Below are positions 8,699 through 19,300 of a stretch of DNA of 39,355 nucleotides, piece by piece. Position 1 is the stretch's first letter, and the number at the start of each line of letters is the position of its first letter. The stretch covers positions 1 to 39,355 of IMG/VR virus record IMGVR_UViG_3300018083_000066, one strand, 5' to 3'. Source of the stretch: a virus. Position numbers and translations under genes: made by a program. The notes beneath the pieces are model-generated. The model did no database searches. It was not told where the DNA came from and saw only the letters and a program-made list of their open reading frames with translations.

Positions 8699-9980
8699 GC
8701 AATTCATCAATCCGACTACTCCGCCTGACCTGACTCCGTTCGTAAACAAGGACGTGAGTCAGTCGAATCTGGCGGAGAACTCCGATCTCGGCAAAGACCT
8801 GACCAAGGCTCCCAGCTTCATTTCGGAGCTGCCGGAGGATAAGCCGCAGGCGACAGAGTGGAATGTCGACAAGAACCAGACCGTGCAAGGTCAGTTCACC
8901 GACATCATGAAGTCGGACAGCCCAGTGTTTAAACAGGTTCGCGAGCAAGTCGTTCGCGAGCATGCCGCGCGCGGGGGCCAGAACTCACTGATGGCGGCGC
9001 GCTCGGCCGAGATGGCCGTGGCCGAAGTCGGCTTCAAGATCGCGTCGCAGGACGCGGCCACGTTCGCTCGTTCCGGCGAGTTCAATGCCGCGATGAAAAA
9101 CCAGTTCGGTCTGGCCGAGCAGCAGTTCATGCACAACGCGCTCCTGTCGGAACAGAACTTCAAGCAGGGCGTCATGATGCTGCGCGAGCAGCAGATGGCC
9201 GATCTCGAAAAGATCAACGCCGACATGAAGTCGCGTCTCAATCTGATGGGCGCGCAAGGTGTCATCGACCTCAACTTGGAATCTGCCAAGCACATGAACG
9301 TGCTATCGCAGATGGACAAGGCCTACGGCCAGAACATGGAGAGTTTGAAGCTGCAGCAGAGTCAGGCGCTGGAGCGCATGGATCGCGAATCTTCAAACTC
9401 CCTGTACCAAGAGCAGCAGAAGTTCGGCTGGCAGTCGCAGTTGAGCTACATGTCCGAGGTCGGACAGAACGGACGCATGCTGATGAACACCGTGGGCGCA
9501 ATCGGAAGCAACCCCAACATCTCCGTGCAGCAGGCGCAGGCCGCGATCTCCGATGCGGTTCGCCAGTACAATGCCGTCAACGCACAGCTCGCCGCAACGT
9601 ACACCGTGCCGCAAGACCCGACGAGCACGGCGCGCGGCTACCTCAACTTCTCCGGTCACGCGCTAGGCCCGGGCAATCCCGCGCCGGCACCGGCACCTTC
9701 CTTCCAGCCCGTCCCGGTCGCAGCTCCCGCTGCCGCGCCGGCCCCTGCTATCCCTCAGGTCGCGGCTCCGCCGCCGGTCCCGGGTGGCATGGTGACCATG
9801 GTAGGTGGCGTGCCGAGCGTGAACAAGTCGCTGTACGGAAGCGACCCGGCGTACCAGCGCGCATGGAACGAAGTGGTGGCTGGACATCAGGCGCAGTTCG
9901 GACGTGGCTTCAACAAGCAGTCCGATGCTGCAGCTATCGAGCAGCATCTCGCCGCACTCTATCAGCAGTACCGTCGATGA
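8688..9980 (+). CDS. Putative internal virion (ejection) protein, 430 residues
   Basis: The ATG at 8688 is chosen; the earlier frame start at 8613 is spanin shadow. The protein has a polar N-terminus, a long Gln/Glu/Met/Ala-rich helical region (about 90-270) and a Pro/Ala-rich linker (about 325-370), then a short helical C-terminus. Such helical proteins, encoded between the tail genes and a giant polyvalent gene, are commonly packaged internal proteins ejected with the DNA. No enzymatic motif is seen. It overlaps the next gene by four bases. Confidence 0.7.
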   Translation: MANEQFINPTTPPDLTPFVNKDVSQSNLAENSDLGKDLTKAPSFISELPEDKPQATEWNVDKNQTVQGQFTDIMKSDSPVFKQVREQVVREHAARGGQNSLMAARSAEMAVAEVGFKIASQDAATFARSGEFNAAMKNQFGLAEQQFMHNALLSEQNFKQGVMMLREQQMADLEKINADMKSRLNLMGAQGVIDLNLESAKHMNVLSQMDKAYGQNMESLKLQQSQALERMDRESSNSLYQEQQKFGWQSQLSYMSEVGQNGRMLMNTVGAIGSNPNISVQQAQAAISDAVRQYNAVNAQLAATYTVPQDPTSTARGYLNFSGHALGPGNPAPAPAPSFQPVPVAAPAAAPAPAIPQVAAPPPVPGGMVTMVGGVPSVNKSLYGSDPAYQRAWNEVVAGHQAQFGRGFNKQSDAAAIEQHLAALYQQYRR

Positions 9981-10447
9981 TCCGTGCGATCCAAAATGGA
10001 GATATGCAGAAGCTCGTCGAACTCTACGACGGGCTTCATCGCAAGTCGCTGTATCACATGTTCAAGCCGCACTACGCCACCGTGCTGCAGAAGACATCGT
10101 ACCTGCAGGCAACGCCCAACGGATTCGTCCGTGTTGCCGATCACGACGGCGAACTCACTGGTGTGATCCTTTGCATCTGTGAGGAGTTCTGGTGGGTCGA
10201 GGACAAGGTCGGCGCGAAGTACGCAACCGATCTCGTCTTCTATTCCAAGCGTCGCGGAGACGGCGTGCTGATGCTGAAGGAAGCTATCGAGTGGGCATGG
10301 TCTCGTCCTCGCGTCGTCTGCTTCGAGACGGCAGTGAGTTCGGGCATCGAACACAAGTCCGCTGCCGCAATGTACGAGCGCGCAGGGCTAAAATTGCAAG
10401 GTTCATTCTGGCGGATTGAGCACCCCAAGCTGAGAGAAATGTCATGA
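9977..10447 (+). CDS. GNAT-like acetyltransferase-fold protein
   Basis: The ATG at 9977 overlaps the previous stop, giving 156 residues. The order of strands and helices fits a GNAT fold: an N-terminal helix, a central strand pair with GELTGVILCICEE, then DLVFYSKRRGDGVLMLKEAIEWA, and a late SSGIEHKSAAAMYERAGLKLQG as in the acetyl-CoA-binding end. Similar proteins occur in the internal-virion-protein block of many podoviruses, where T7 gp13-like roles are suspected. Whether it is an active acetyltransferase cannot be told. Confidence 0.7.
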   Translation: MIRAIQNGDMQKLVELYDGLHRKSLYHMFKPHYATVLQKTSYLQATPNGFVRVADHDGELTGVILCICEEFWWVEDKVGAKYATDLVFYSKRRGDGVLMLKEAIEWAWSRPRVVCFETAVSSGIEHKSAAAMYERAGLKLQGSFWRIEHPKLREMS

Positions 10448-11502
10448 GCGGTGTCGTCAAAGGCGTCAAAAAGGTCTTCAAGAAAGTAACGAAGTTCGTG
10501 AAGCGTTACTGGAAGGAGATCATCATCGCTGCCGCCATTGTGTTTACCGCAGGCGCGGCGCTCGGCTATTTCGCAGTAGGTGGAGCAGCAGCGGCTGGGG
10601 GAGGTGCCGCAGCCGCTGGCGCGGCCAGTGCGGGTGCAGCCGGGGCAACAGCCGCCGGCACGGCCACAGCAGGCGCAGCGGCAGTCGGTGGAGGCGCAGC
10701 AGCGGCGGGAGCAGGGGCAGCCGCAGCGGGTGGCACGGTGTTCGGTGCAGCCGGCGGCGCAGCCGCCCTTGGAGCGGGCACGGCGGCCGGTCTGGGCGCG
10801 GCCAGTACGGGCGCACTGGGCATGGGCACGCTGGCCACTGGTGGCGCTGCAGCGGGCCTTGGGGCCGGGTTCGGAGGTGGCATCGCCGCCGCCGCTGGCG
10901 GAGCCTCCCTGACCGAGACCGTGGGCGCGAACGTACTCAAGTCAGGCGGACAGGGCGGATACTCGCAAGCCGCCGCGACCGTTTCGCCGCAGTCCACTGC
11001 CGCGTCGACCGCATCGAGTGCGGCCGAAGGTGGCGCGACCGGCGCGAAGGGTCTGGTGAGCAAGGCGGTGACCGGGGCCAAGAACATGTGGACCGGCATG
11101 TCCTCGTTCGAGAAGATGCAGATGCTCGCTACCGGCGCGCAGATGGCCTCCTCTCTCATGGCTCCCAAGCAGGAGGAACCGGGCAACGAGTTCGCGCAGC
11201 AGGAGCAGTTCTACGGACGCGACCGCGAAGGCAAGGGAAGCGGAACCGGGTTCGACTACGACTCAGTGTCCGGCAAGATGGTAGCTGGCGGACAGGCTGG
11301 AGCGCCGTTTGTTTCGAGCCCCGCGCCGCAAAAGGACGGCACGCGCACGCCTATCCCCGCATCGTTCTTGGATAGTTCGAGAGGCCTTCCGGCGCAGGCG
11401 GCCGAGACGCCGAAGTTCATCGGCGATGACGAGCTGGAGAAGCGCATGGAGTTCGTGCAGAAGGGCTACGAGTCTGGTAGCTACACCCCGGGAGGTGCGT
11501 GA
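10444..11502 (+). CDS. Ala/Gly-rich membrane-inserting virion protein
   Basis: The 352-residue product starts with a very basic amphipathic helix (GVVKGVKKVFKKVTKFVKR), followed by a hydrophobic segment (about 25-47). A long low-complexity region made almost entirely of Ala and Gly follows (to about 170) with many GxxxG-type contacts, then a polar C-terminus. This looks like an ejected protein that inserts into the host membrane to build the DNA conduit. The Ala/Gly tract is GC-extreme, so several shadow frames are open across it. No homologue is named. Confidence 0.7.
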   Translation: MSGVVKGVKKVFKKVTKFVKRYWKEIIIAAAIVFTAGAALGYFAVGGAAAAGGGAAAAGAASAGAAGATAAGTATAGAAAVGGGAAAAGAGAAAAGGTVFGAAGGAAALGAGTAAGLGAASTGALGMGTLATGGAAAGLGAGFGGGIAAAAGGASLTETVGANVLKSGGQGGYSQAAATVSPQSTAASTASSAAEGGATGAKGLVSKAVTGAKNMWTGMSSFEKMQMLATGAQMASSLMAPKQEEPGNEFAQQEQFYGRDREGKGSGTGFDYDSVSGKMVAGGQAGAPFVSSPAPQKDGTRTPIPASFLDSSRGLPAQAAETPKFIGDDELEKRMEFVQKGYESGSYTPGGA

Positions 11503-12437
11503 TGGCACAGCCATTCATTGGTGGTGAAGAGCAGCAGGCCCCCGCGCCCGCCGCACAGCCGCAGGGTCAGCAGTTCGTATCCGGTAATCCGGAGGACGAT
11601 CTCAAGCGTCGCGAAGCCATGGACCCGGCAGAGGTCGAAGAGGTCACGCAGGAAGAGCAGGACCAGTACGATGACTTCGTGGCCCGCGCCATTGCGATGA
11701 TCTCCGACTCGCGTCAACCAGAGGGTGGCGGCAAGTCGCCGAGCGACGCCGTGCTCGATGTCATGAACAACTCCACGTTCTCCATTCCGCAGGCACTGGC
11801 CGAAGGAACGGTGAGCACCGTCAAGATTCTGCACGATGCAGCGAAGCGTCAGAACGTCGCGTACTCGCCCGATGTCATCTTCCATGGCGCGGACGAAGTG
11901 ATCGCTGGGCTCTACATGCTCGGCTCTGCCGCTGGCATCTTCAATGGCGGTAGCGACTACAGTAAGTCCGCTGGCGCGCAGGCCGCGCCCGCTGCACAAG
12001 CTGCCCCACAGCCTATGCAGTCGACTGCACAAGCTCCTACTGCACAAGCTGCGCCAGCGCCGGCGGCCCCACAGGGTTTTGGCGATCAGGCGATGCAGCC
12101 CGCTGCACAGCCGGAACCGTTCGCCGCGCAGCCTACAGGCATCGAGCCGGCCACCGAAGAGATGCCCGTAGGCACCGAGCCGGAGATGCCGAGCGACGGC
12201 GACTTCACGGACGAGGAGTACGCTATCATGGCAGAGGCTAAGATGCTCGCCACCGAGTTGTTCGGTCGCAAGCTTCAGGAGTCCGGCCAGCTCACCGAAG
12301 AAGATCAGAAAGAGGCCAAGGCATTCTGGGATCAGCAGATCGCCAAGGAAGTCGAGACCGGACAGGTCGACGATTCGATGTTCGATAGCATGGACATCGA
12401 CTCCATCCGCAAGCAAGTAATCTCCCGAGGTGCGTGA
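11502..12437 (+). CDS. Hypothetical virion-block protein with Gln/Ala/Pro linker
   Basis: I take the ATG at 11502 (311 residues), which overlaps the previous stop and has GGAGG 6 bases upstream; a GTG one codon earlier is also possible. The N-terminal part is helical, residues about 155-225 form a Gln/Ala/Pro-rich linker and the C-terminus is acidic and helical. The gene belongs to the ejection-protein run but has no recognisable domain. The stop-start junction repeats the 14 bases seen at the next junction. Confidence 0.65.
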   Translation: MAQPFIGGEEQQAPAPAAQPQGQQFVSGNPEDDLKRREAMDPAEVEEVTQEEQDQYDDFVARAIAMISDSRQPEGGGKSPSDAVLDVMNNSTFSIPQALAEGTVSTVKILHDAAKRQNVAYSPDVIFHGADEVIAGLYMLGSAAGIFNGGSDYSKSAGAQAAPAAQAAPQPMQSTAQAPTAQAAPAPAAPQGFGDQAMQPAAQPEPFAAQPTGIEPATEEMPVGTEPEMPSDGDFTDEEYAIMAEAKMLATELFGRKLQESGQLTEEDQKEAKAFWDQQIAKEVETGQVDDSMFDSMDIDSIRKQVISRGA

Positions 12438-13309
12438 TGGGCGACAGCAGAATCAGCAACGCGCTTCGAGACCTTGCCGGCGGGCTGCAGAACATCGCCG
12501 CGTTTCGCGCCGACCAGCAGCAGAAAGACGAGTCGCGTAAGTTCCAGCAGGCCATGCAGGAATCCTCGCAGGCGTTCTCCGCGCGCATGCAGGAGATCAG
12601 CATGCAGCACAGCGAGACCATGCTCGGCAAGCAGCAGGACTTCAACGCTGGCGAGTCGGACAAGGATCGCGCATTCCGTGGCGAGATGTTCGACAAGGAG
12701 CAGGGCGCTCGGATGAAGATGTTTGGTATGGAGCAGGGTGCGATCAACGCCCGCCATGCCCAGTCTCTCGGCGCGCAGTTCGAGCAACTCAAGCAGCAAG
12801 CCTCGCAAGTTGAAGACGCGAAGAAGGATCGCGACCTTCAGCGTCAGCTCAAGGTGTACGAACTCGGTGTGTCCCAAGCTTCCGGACAGCACTCCAGCCT
12901 GCTCGATCAGATGAACAAAGAGATGGGAGAGATCGCCAAGAACCCCATGCTCGCCGTCGATCCGAAGAAGTTGGCCGCAGCCAAGCAAGAAGTCAGCTCG
13001 CGCTACGCTCCGCAGCTTCAGGAGGCCACCGGCAAGATCGAAGAGAACATCAAGAAGTATGCGGGCGCGGTCGGTATCCCCGACTTCTCTGGTGTCACCG
13101 GCAACAAGGACAATCCGGAGACCAAGGCCTCTGGCGGAATGCCCGGTATGGATCGTGATAAAGTGTCGCAAGCGGTTCAAGCCGCGCAGACGCAGATTGG
13201 TGGTGGAGCCATGCCAAGCGAGCAGGCACTCGTCAACGGTTTCATGGGTAAAGGATTGACCCGTCCAGAGGCAATCGCCGCCGCCCGTCAGATGAAGGGT
13301 GGCAGGTAA
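12437..13309 (+). CDS. Coiled-coil internal virion protein, putative
   Basis: The 290-residue protein is Gln/Met/Lys/Glu-rich and looks almost wholly helical from about 15 to 160, a composition typical of packaged internal proteins. The C-terminal third has a Gly-rich linker (TKASGGMPGMDRD) and a final helix. The ATG at 12437 overlaps the previous stop (TGATG), and its own TAA overlaps the start of the giant gene (TAATG). These couplings suggest production in fixed ratio with the giant protein. No enzymatic motif was seen. Confidence 0.65.
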   Translation: MGDSRISNALRDLAGGLQNIAAFRADQQQKDESRKFQQAMQESSQAFSARMQEISMQHSETMLGKQQDFNAGESDKDRAFRGEMFDKEQGARMKMFGMEQGAINARHAQSLGAQFEQLKQQASQVEDAKKDRDLQRQLKVYELGVSQASGQHSSLLDQMNKEMGEIAKNPMLAVDPKKLAAAKQEVSSRYAPQLQEATGKIEENIKKYAGAVGIPDFSGVTGNKDNPETKASGGMPGMDRDKVSQAVQAAQTQIGGGAMPSEQALVNGFMGKGLTRPEAIAAARQMKGGR

Positions 13310-16300
13310 TGCCGACCAACTGGAAGCCGGATGGAGCGTTCGACTTCTCGGAACCGGAAGCCACTCAGGCTCCCGGTTCTTCGTTCGGTGAGTTCGATTT
13401 CAGCGAGCCCGAGGAAGAGAACAAGGACGGGTTTACTTTCAGCTCCCTGACCAATCAGCTTCTCGCGGTCGTCAACAATCCCGCCGACTCGTTCAACTAC
13501 CTCGCCGGTCGCGCGGCGCAAGTTGGCGCGACCGCAGGCTGGCTGGTCGAGCAGTCCGGCAAGGGAGACTCGCCGCTCGGTGGCGCACTCGAATCACTCG
13601 CCCCGGGATTACAGGCCCTCCCCGATGCGGCCGGAGCTATCTTCGAGCACGGGGCCGAAGCCATCGGCCAGCAGATGCAGAAGCGCAGCCGCGAGTCCGC
13701 AGACTTCTGGCTGGATCGAGTCGGCGAAGACTTCAAGAAGAAGGCCGCTGCCGGGATCGACGATCCTGAGTTCGGCGTCACCACGCTGTACGCTGCCGCG
13801 CTCGGATCGCTCCCGGAAATGATCCTGACCATGGGGTCGGGTGCGGTGGCCGGTAAGCTCGGCGCGCTCGCCACTTCCGTCACCACAGCTCGCGTTGCCG
13901 CTGCCGCTGCCAAGGGTTCGGTGGTCGCAACCAAGATTCTCCAGTACGCCAAGTACGCCCCGACCGCAGCCGGCGCGCTGGCCGGCGGTGCGACCGAGGG
14001 AGCCATGGCCGCAGGCGCATCCGGCCTTGCCATGGAAGACCGTGTAAACGCAATGAGCCACGACGAGCTGGTCACCGGAAGCGACCGCTACCTCGCCATC
14101 TACCAGTCGGCAGAGGGAATGCCCGAGGGAGAGCGCAGGGACTACGCACGCCGCACCACAGCCGAAGAGATGGCGCGCACTACCGCTTCATGGGTGGGCA
14201 TGTCCACGGCCGTCCTAGGGGCTCCTACGGGCGGCCTGATGGGCTACCTAGGTGGCAAGGCTGCAGCCAGAGCTGGAGCCAAGGCGGTGGCCGGGAAGCT
14301 GGAGAGCAGCATCACCGGGCAGGCGCTGGCCGGCTTCGCTTCCGAGGGCGCGCAGGAGTTCATGCAGGAGGGCTCGCAGCAGTTCCTCCAGAACCTTGGT
14401 CTACGCGAGTACGCGGACAAGGGCCAGTCCCTGTCCGAGGGCGTCCTGAGTAACGCGGTGATCGGCGGGCTCGTCGGTGGCGTCATGGGTGGCTCGATCA
14501 CCCCGCTCGTCGGCAGCGGCGCTCGCAAGCAGGCCAAGGCGAAGGACAAGGCCGGGGCCGCATCGGCATCACCGGAAGCGGCAGGTAAGTTCTCGCGTAA
14601 TCCGATCTTGGAAGCGAAGATCGTCGAGCAACTGCAGCAGGTACAGGACGCGAAGATTCCACCCAACGAGTTCGCCAAGGTCGCGCGCTGGGCCGGACAG
14701 AGCGAAGCTGGTGGACGCTCGTCGCTGGAGTTCTCCAAGGCGCTAGAACAACTGATCGAAGATGGCGTTGCGCCGGAACAGGTGGAGTCCGCCATCGGCG
14801 ATGACTTCGACGACAACGGCATGCTCACCGAGGCCGCCTACGACAAAGACTCGAAGCGTCTGGCATTCGATGTCGAGATGCGGATCAAGCCGCTCGATGA
14901 CCAGCAGCGCGCAGCTACCGCCGAAGCGCTCGCGAAGAACGGCGCGAACCCGTACGTCATGAATGACGGAACCATGGTGGTTCCGCAGTCGCAGGCCGGA
15001 GAAGCTGGCCTCGTTGCTGTCGCCGAAAGCATCAAGCGTGCGGTCGGTGTCGACTTCACCATCACGAGAAAGCCGAATGAAGAGTCCAAAGATTCCGTCG
15101 CCGAAGGTGCCGAAAGCTCCGTCTCCGCCGCGCCCGAAGGTGCCGCAGTCGCCGAAGGCACCGAAGGGGTATTGAGTGAAGAAGAGATCGTCAATCCGAT
15201 CCCGCGCGACGCAACGCCAGAGCAGAAGCTCGAAGCGATCCGTGCGCTCACGGCAGAGAACAAGCCGTTGGTGGATGATTTTATTGCTCAGGTTGACGCT
15301 GAACTTGGCACTACGTCTGGTTCCAGCATCAAGGGCGACGAGCAGATCATCGAGAAGTCGAAGCGTCCGTCGATCATTGCAGAGAAGCCGTGGCACGACA
15401 TCGAACACGTGCGCGACACGTTCCGATTCAAGTCGGTAATCGACACGCCCAAGCAGCTCGAATCCATCGCCGACAAGGTCAAGGATCAGGGCTGGGAGAT
15501 CGTCAAGGTAGACGTAGAGAAGATGGCCACCCCGAAGTCGTGGGGCTGGCGCTTCGTTGCGCTGGACATGCGCATGCCCAATGGGCAGCTCGTCGAATAC
15601 TACATGCCGCTCAAGGAGCTGGAGGCCGCGAAGAAGTCAGGCGGCCACGAGCTGTTCGAGAAGTGGAGGAACCGCGATCTTTCCAAGCTTCTGGAGCAAG
15701 ACCTTCGCGAGTTCGAGTTTGACCAGACGCAGTCGTACGAGCAGTACAACTCGGCCTATCAGTCGGCTTTGTCGAGAGCCGGTTTGTCAGAGAGCGAAGC
15801 CCTCGCCTCCGCCAAGAAGTTGGCGGACAAGTTGTCGTCCACGGGGGCCAAGGCCTCCATGAAGTCGTCGGACGAGAAGTTGACGCCGCGCGACCAGACG
15901 CCATCGCGGCGCGAGGCAGCCCAGCCGTCATCCAGCACCGACACCCAAGACAAGTCTTTGTTGGCCGACACGCGCATTTCTGAACCCTCCGAAGCGGACA
16001 ATGTCACTGTAGCACAACCGGGGAAGCACGTCACCGTCACCCCAGAGGCAGGCCCAGCGGGCATCGAGGCCATGGGCCGGGGTGCCGCCGTCCATCCGGA
16101 AAGCCCGCACGAGGCCCCCTCCACGCGCGAGCTGGTGGCCGGAAACTACCCCAAGGGACACGGCACCCTGAAGGGCCAGACCGCACGCGAGAACATCAGC
16201 GTCTCCATCGAGAACGTCCCGGGCTCGATCCGGCGCGCGGTCGACGGTGGCTGGTCGCGCAAGATGAAGCACTGGTACGGCTACATCCGTGGCACCAAGG

Positions 16301-19300
16301 ACGTGGGCGACGGGAAGCTAGATGTCTACATCGGGCGTAGTGCCTACGACAACACGCTGCCGGTCTTCGTGATCCGGCAGATGGAGACCAACGGCGCGTT
16401 CGACGAGCCGAAGGTCATGCTTGGTTATGCCAGCGAGGGAGAGGCGAAGAACGCCTACCTGTCCGAGTATCCTGCCGCCCTTGGGTCGCGCCTGTTCGGC
16501 GGCATTACGCGCATGACGCGCGCCCAGTTCGCTTCCTACCTAGAGACGGGAGATACCGACGTGCCGCCGCACCCGGTGTCGAAGAAGCCGATGGTTGAGC
16601 TGCGCGGAGATATTTCGTTGAGCTTGCGCAAAGTGGCGAAGATGCACGACCCTTCGCAGAGCGGAACGTCATTCAAGAACACGGTGCTTTACCACGGCAC
16701 CAGCCGCAACATTGTCGGGGATTTTGAACGGAGCAAGATCGGGGCTATGGGTCCGGCCGTCTACCTTTCTCCATACAAGGATGTCGCTGGCCCGTACGGA
16801 AAGAACCTGATCGCGGTTAGCGTGAGCGGCAAATACTTGTCGAACATGCAGTGGACGGATTACATCAATAAATATGGTTGGGAAGGCGCAGAAGCCAAAG
16901 CCATCAATGATGGTTGGGCTGGAGTATTCGATGAGAAATTTGAAGATGCGGTTGCGGTATGGAACCCGAAAGACATCACAAAAATATCGACCAAGGGGAA
17001 AAGGGTCATCGAAGCCGGGGCGCGAGAAACGCCCGATACAACCTCCGCCTTGTTGCGAAACCTGACGCCCAAGGAACAGGTCAAGGTCACGAAAGCCACG
17101 GCTACAAAGATCGTCTCAATTCTGGAGAACATGCCCGATCCTGACGAAGTGGCTGCTGTCGCGTTCGCCGGTCGCGCGAAGCGCGGTTGGTATCGCCAGA
17201 GTGCAGAGGCCATCAGTGAAGTGTTCGGCATGGACGCGCCGCGATTCGCTGGCCTGTTGGCCGCGATGTCGCCGCAGACTAGCGTGCAAAGCAATCTGCG
17301 CAATGCGCTCAACACGTGGGTCAACTGGGATGCAGCCGGTCGCCCGCAGAGCAAAGCCGAGATCACCCAGATCATGGCCGGTAGCGTTGAAGGTGGCGGC
17401 GGCATGTTCTCCGTTCTGCCGGCGTGGATAAACAACACCGTGCGCGCCCTGACCACGGAGAACCCGGCTGACATCGGGCTGTCCGGGCCGAAGGTCGATA
17501 GCTTCATGCGTAACCTCGTGGGCAATGTCGACGAGGTGACCAACGACACATGGATGGCGAACTTCGCTGCCGTCGACCAGAAGATTTTTGCCGGCACTCT
17601 GTTGGCATCTGGTGACCCGGGCAAGCGCCCCGGGTATCTGGCCATGAGTTCGCTCGTGCGCTCCGCCGCGCGCCGCCTGACGGAACTCACCGGGGACAAC
17701 TGGTCGCCGGCCGAGGTGCAGGAGACCGTGTGGAGCTGGTCCAAGACCGTGTTCGAGATGGCCGACTCTGCCGGTGAGATTCGCAACGCCGAAAGCATCG
17801 TGATGGACCGCGATGTGACGGACGAATTACTGCAATCTACCCCTGATTTTGGTACTCTGTTTACGCATGGCGAATACGCCAGCATTCTGGAGGAACATGG
17901 CTATGGTGAACAAATCGAGCGAATCCGTGCTCGCCGACCTGTTGCTGGCAAAGCTGTCGCCGAAGCCGGCTCTAAAGAAGAAGCAGGCCCGTTTGCTCGG
18001 GATACTCAGGTCGAACTCGAACGCAAAACCGCGAAGCGCCTTGACGCTCTCCGGCAAAAGCGGAACCAAAGAGTAAGCGAGGAAGTCCCCTTCAGCCTGC
18101 GTCGCCCGGTGGCCATGGACGACTTCGCGGTCGCGCCGGCCAAGGCGTTCAAGAAGCCCGGATGGGCAATCCTCACCGCGACTCGCGAAGCGGCTGGCGA
18201 TGCGACTAATGATGTAAACGTAGCGGCTAACGAGAAGCTGGCCGGCGAGCTGATGAAGCTCGGCGTTGAGTTCCGCCGTGTCAGCGGCTCGTACCAAGGT
18301 GTCGACCAAGGTGCCAACTTCCTGATCCTCGCAGACGAGGCCACCGCCAAGGCGCTCGGCGCTCGCTACGGACAGGAGAGCGTGCTGACCAATCGCGGTC
18401 TCGTGTACATGGATGGGCGCGTCACCCCGGCGATGCATGCCAACGACATCATCGGAGACGCTGCCCGCAACGAGGACTTCTTCAGCGAACTCAACGGAGA
18501 AGCGTTCTCCCTTGGACTGGACTTCGATGCCACGTCTTCCGAAGCTGCGCCGATGGAGAACATCGACGTGGACATCGCCGAGGGCGAGAACCTGATCGAA
18601 GTCAGCCGCATCGTTGACGACATCGCGAAGAACATCAAGGGCCGCCCCGGATACGAGACGGTCGCCAGCGAGAAAGACCTTCCAGCGCATGCGTTGCGCC
18701 AGATCAATTCCATGGGAGCCAACGGCCTTGTTGAAGGATTCTTTGATCCGTCCACGCAAAAGGTATTTGTCATCGCGAATAATGTTTCGCAACGCGAGGG
18801 TGAAAGCCTTGACGCTGCGGTTGAACGCATCTTCGCCGAAGAAACGCTCGGACACTACGGACTATATTCAACGCTTGGCAAAGGAGCGATGGACAAGCTA
18901 CTGGATCAGGTATGGCGAGATTTTAAGAACGACCCGGCCATGCGATCCATCGTCGATGACTATGCCAACGCCTACGGAAATCCTCACTACGACCAGTCCT
19001 CTGCCCGCAAGATGGCTTACGAGTTCGCCGCCAAGACGGACCCGAGCGTAAGCCCGTCGCTGTGGCAGAAGATGATGGCATGGCTGCGCGAAGGCCTGCG
19101 CCGCATCGGCTACGTGCGCGAATGGAGCGATGGCGATCTGCAGTTCCTGATGAGCCGCGTGTTCGACTCCGTTCGCAGCGGCACCGTTTCCTCCAGTCTG
19201 GAGAAGCTCGGCGCTTCGCTTGTGCAGGTAGAAGAGAACATTACCGAGTCGGTTGGACCGGATCGCTCCATCGTGTACGGACAGGACGGTACGCGCCAGA

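Noticed and set aside
11481-12416. 311-residue antisense open frame
   Set aside because: Covers a Gln/Ala/Pro-rich sense gene; composition is that of a reverse-complement shadow.
17827-18855. 342-residue antisense open frame
   Set aside because: Lies wholly within the sense-coding domains of the giant protein, whose motifs are clear; it is a shadow.
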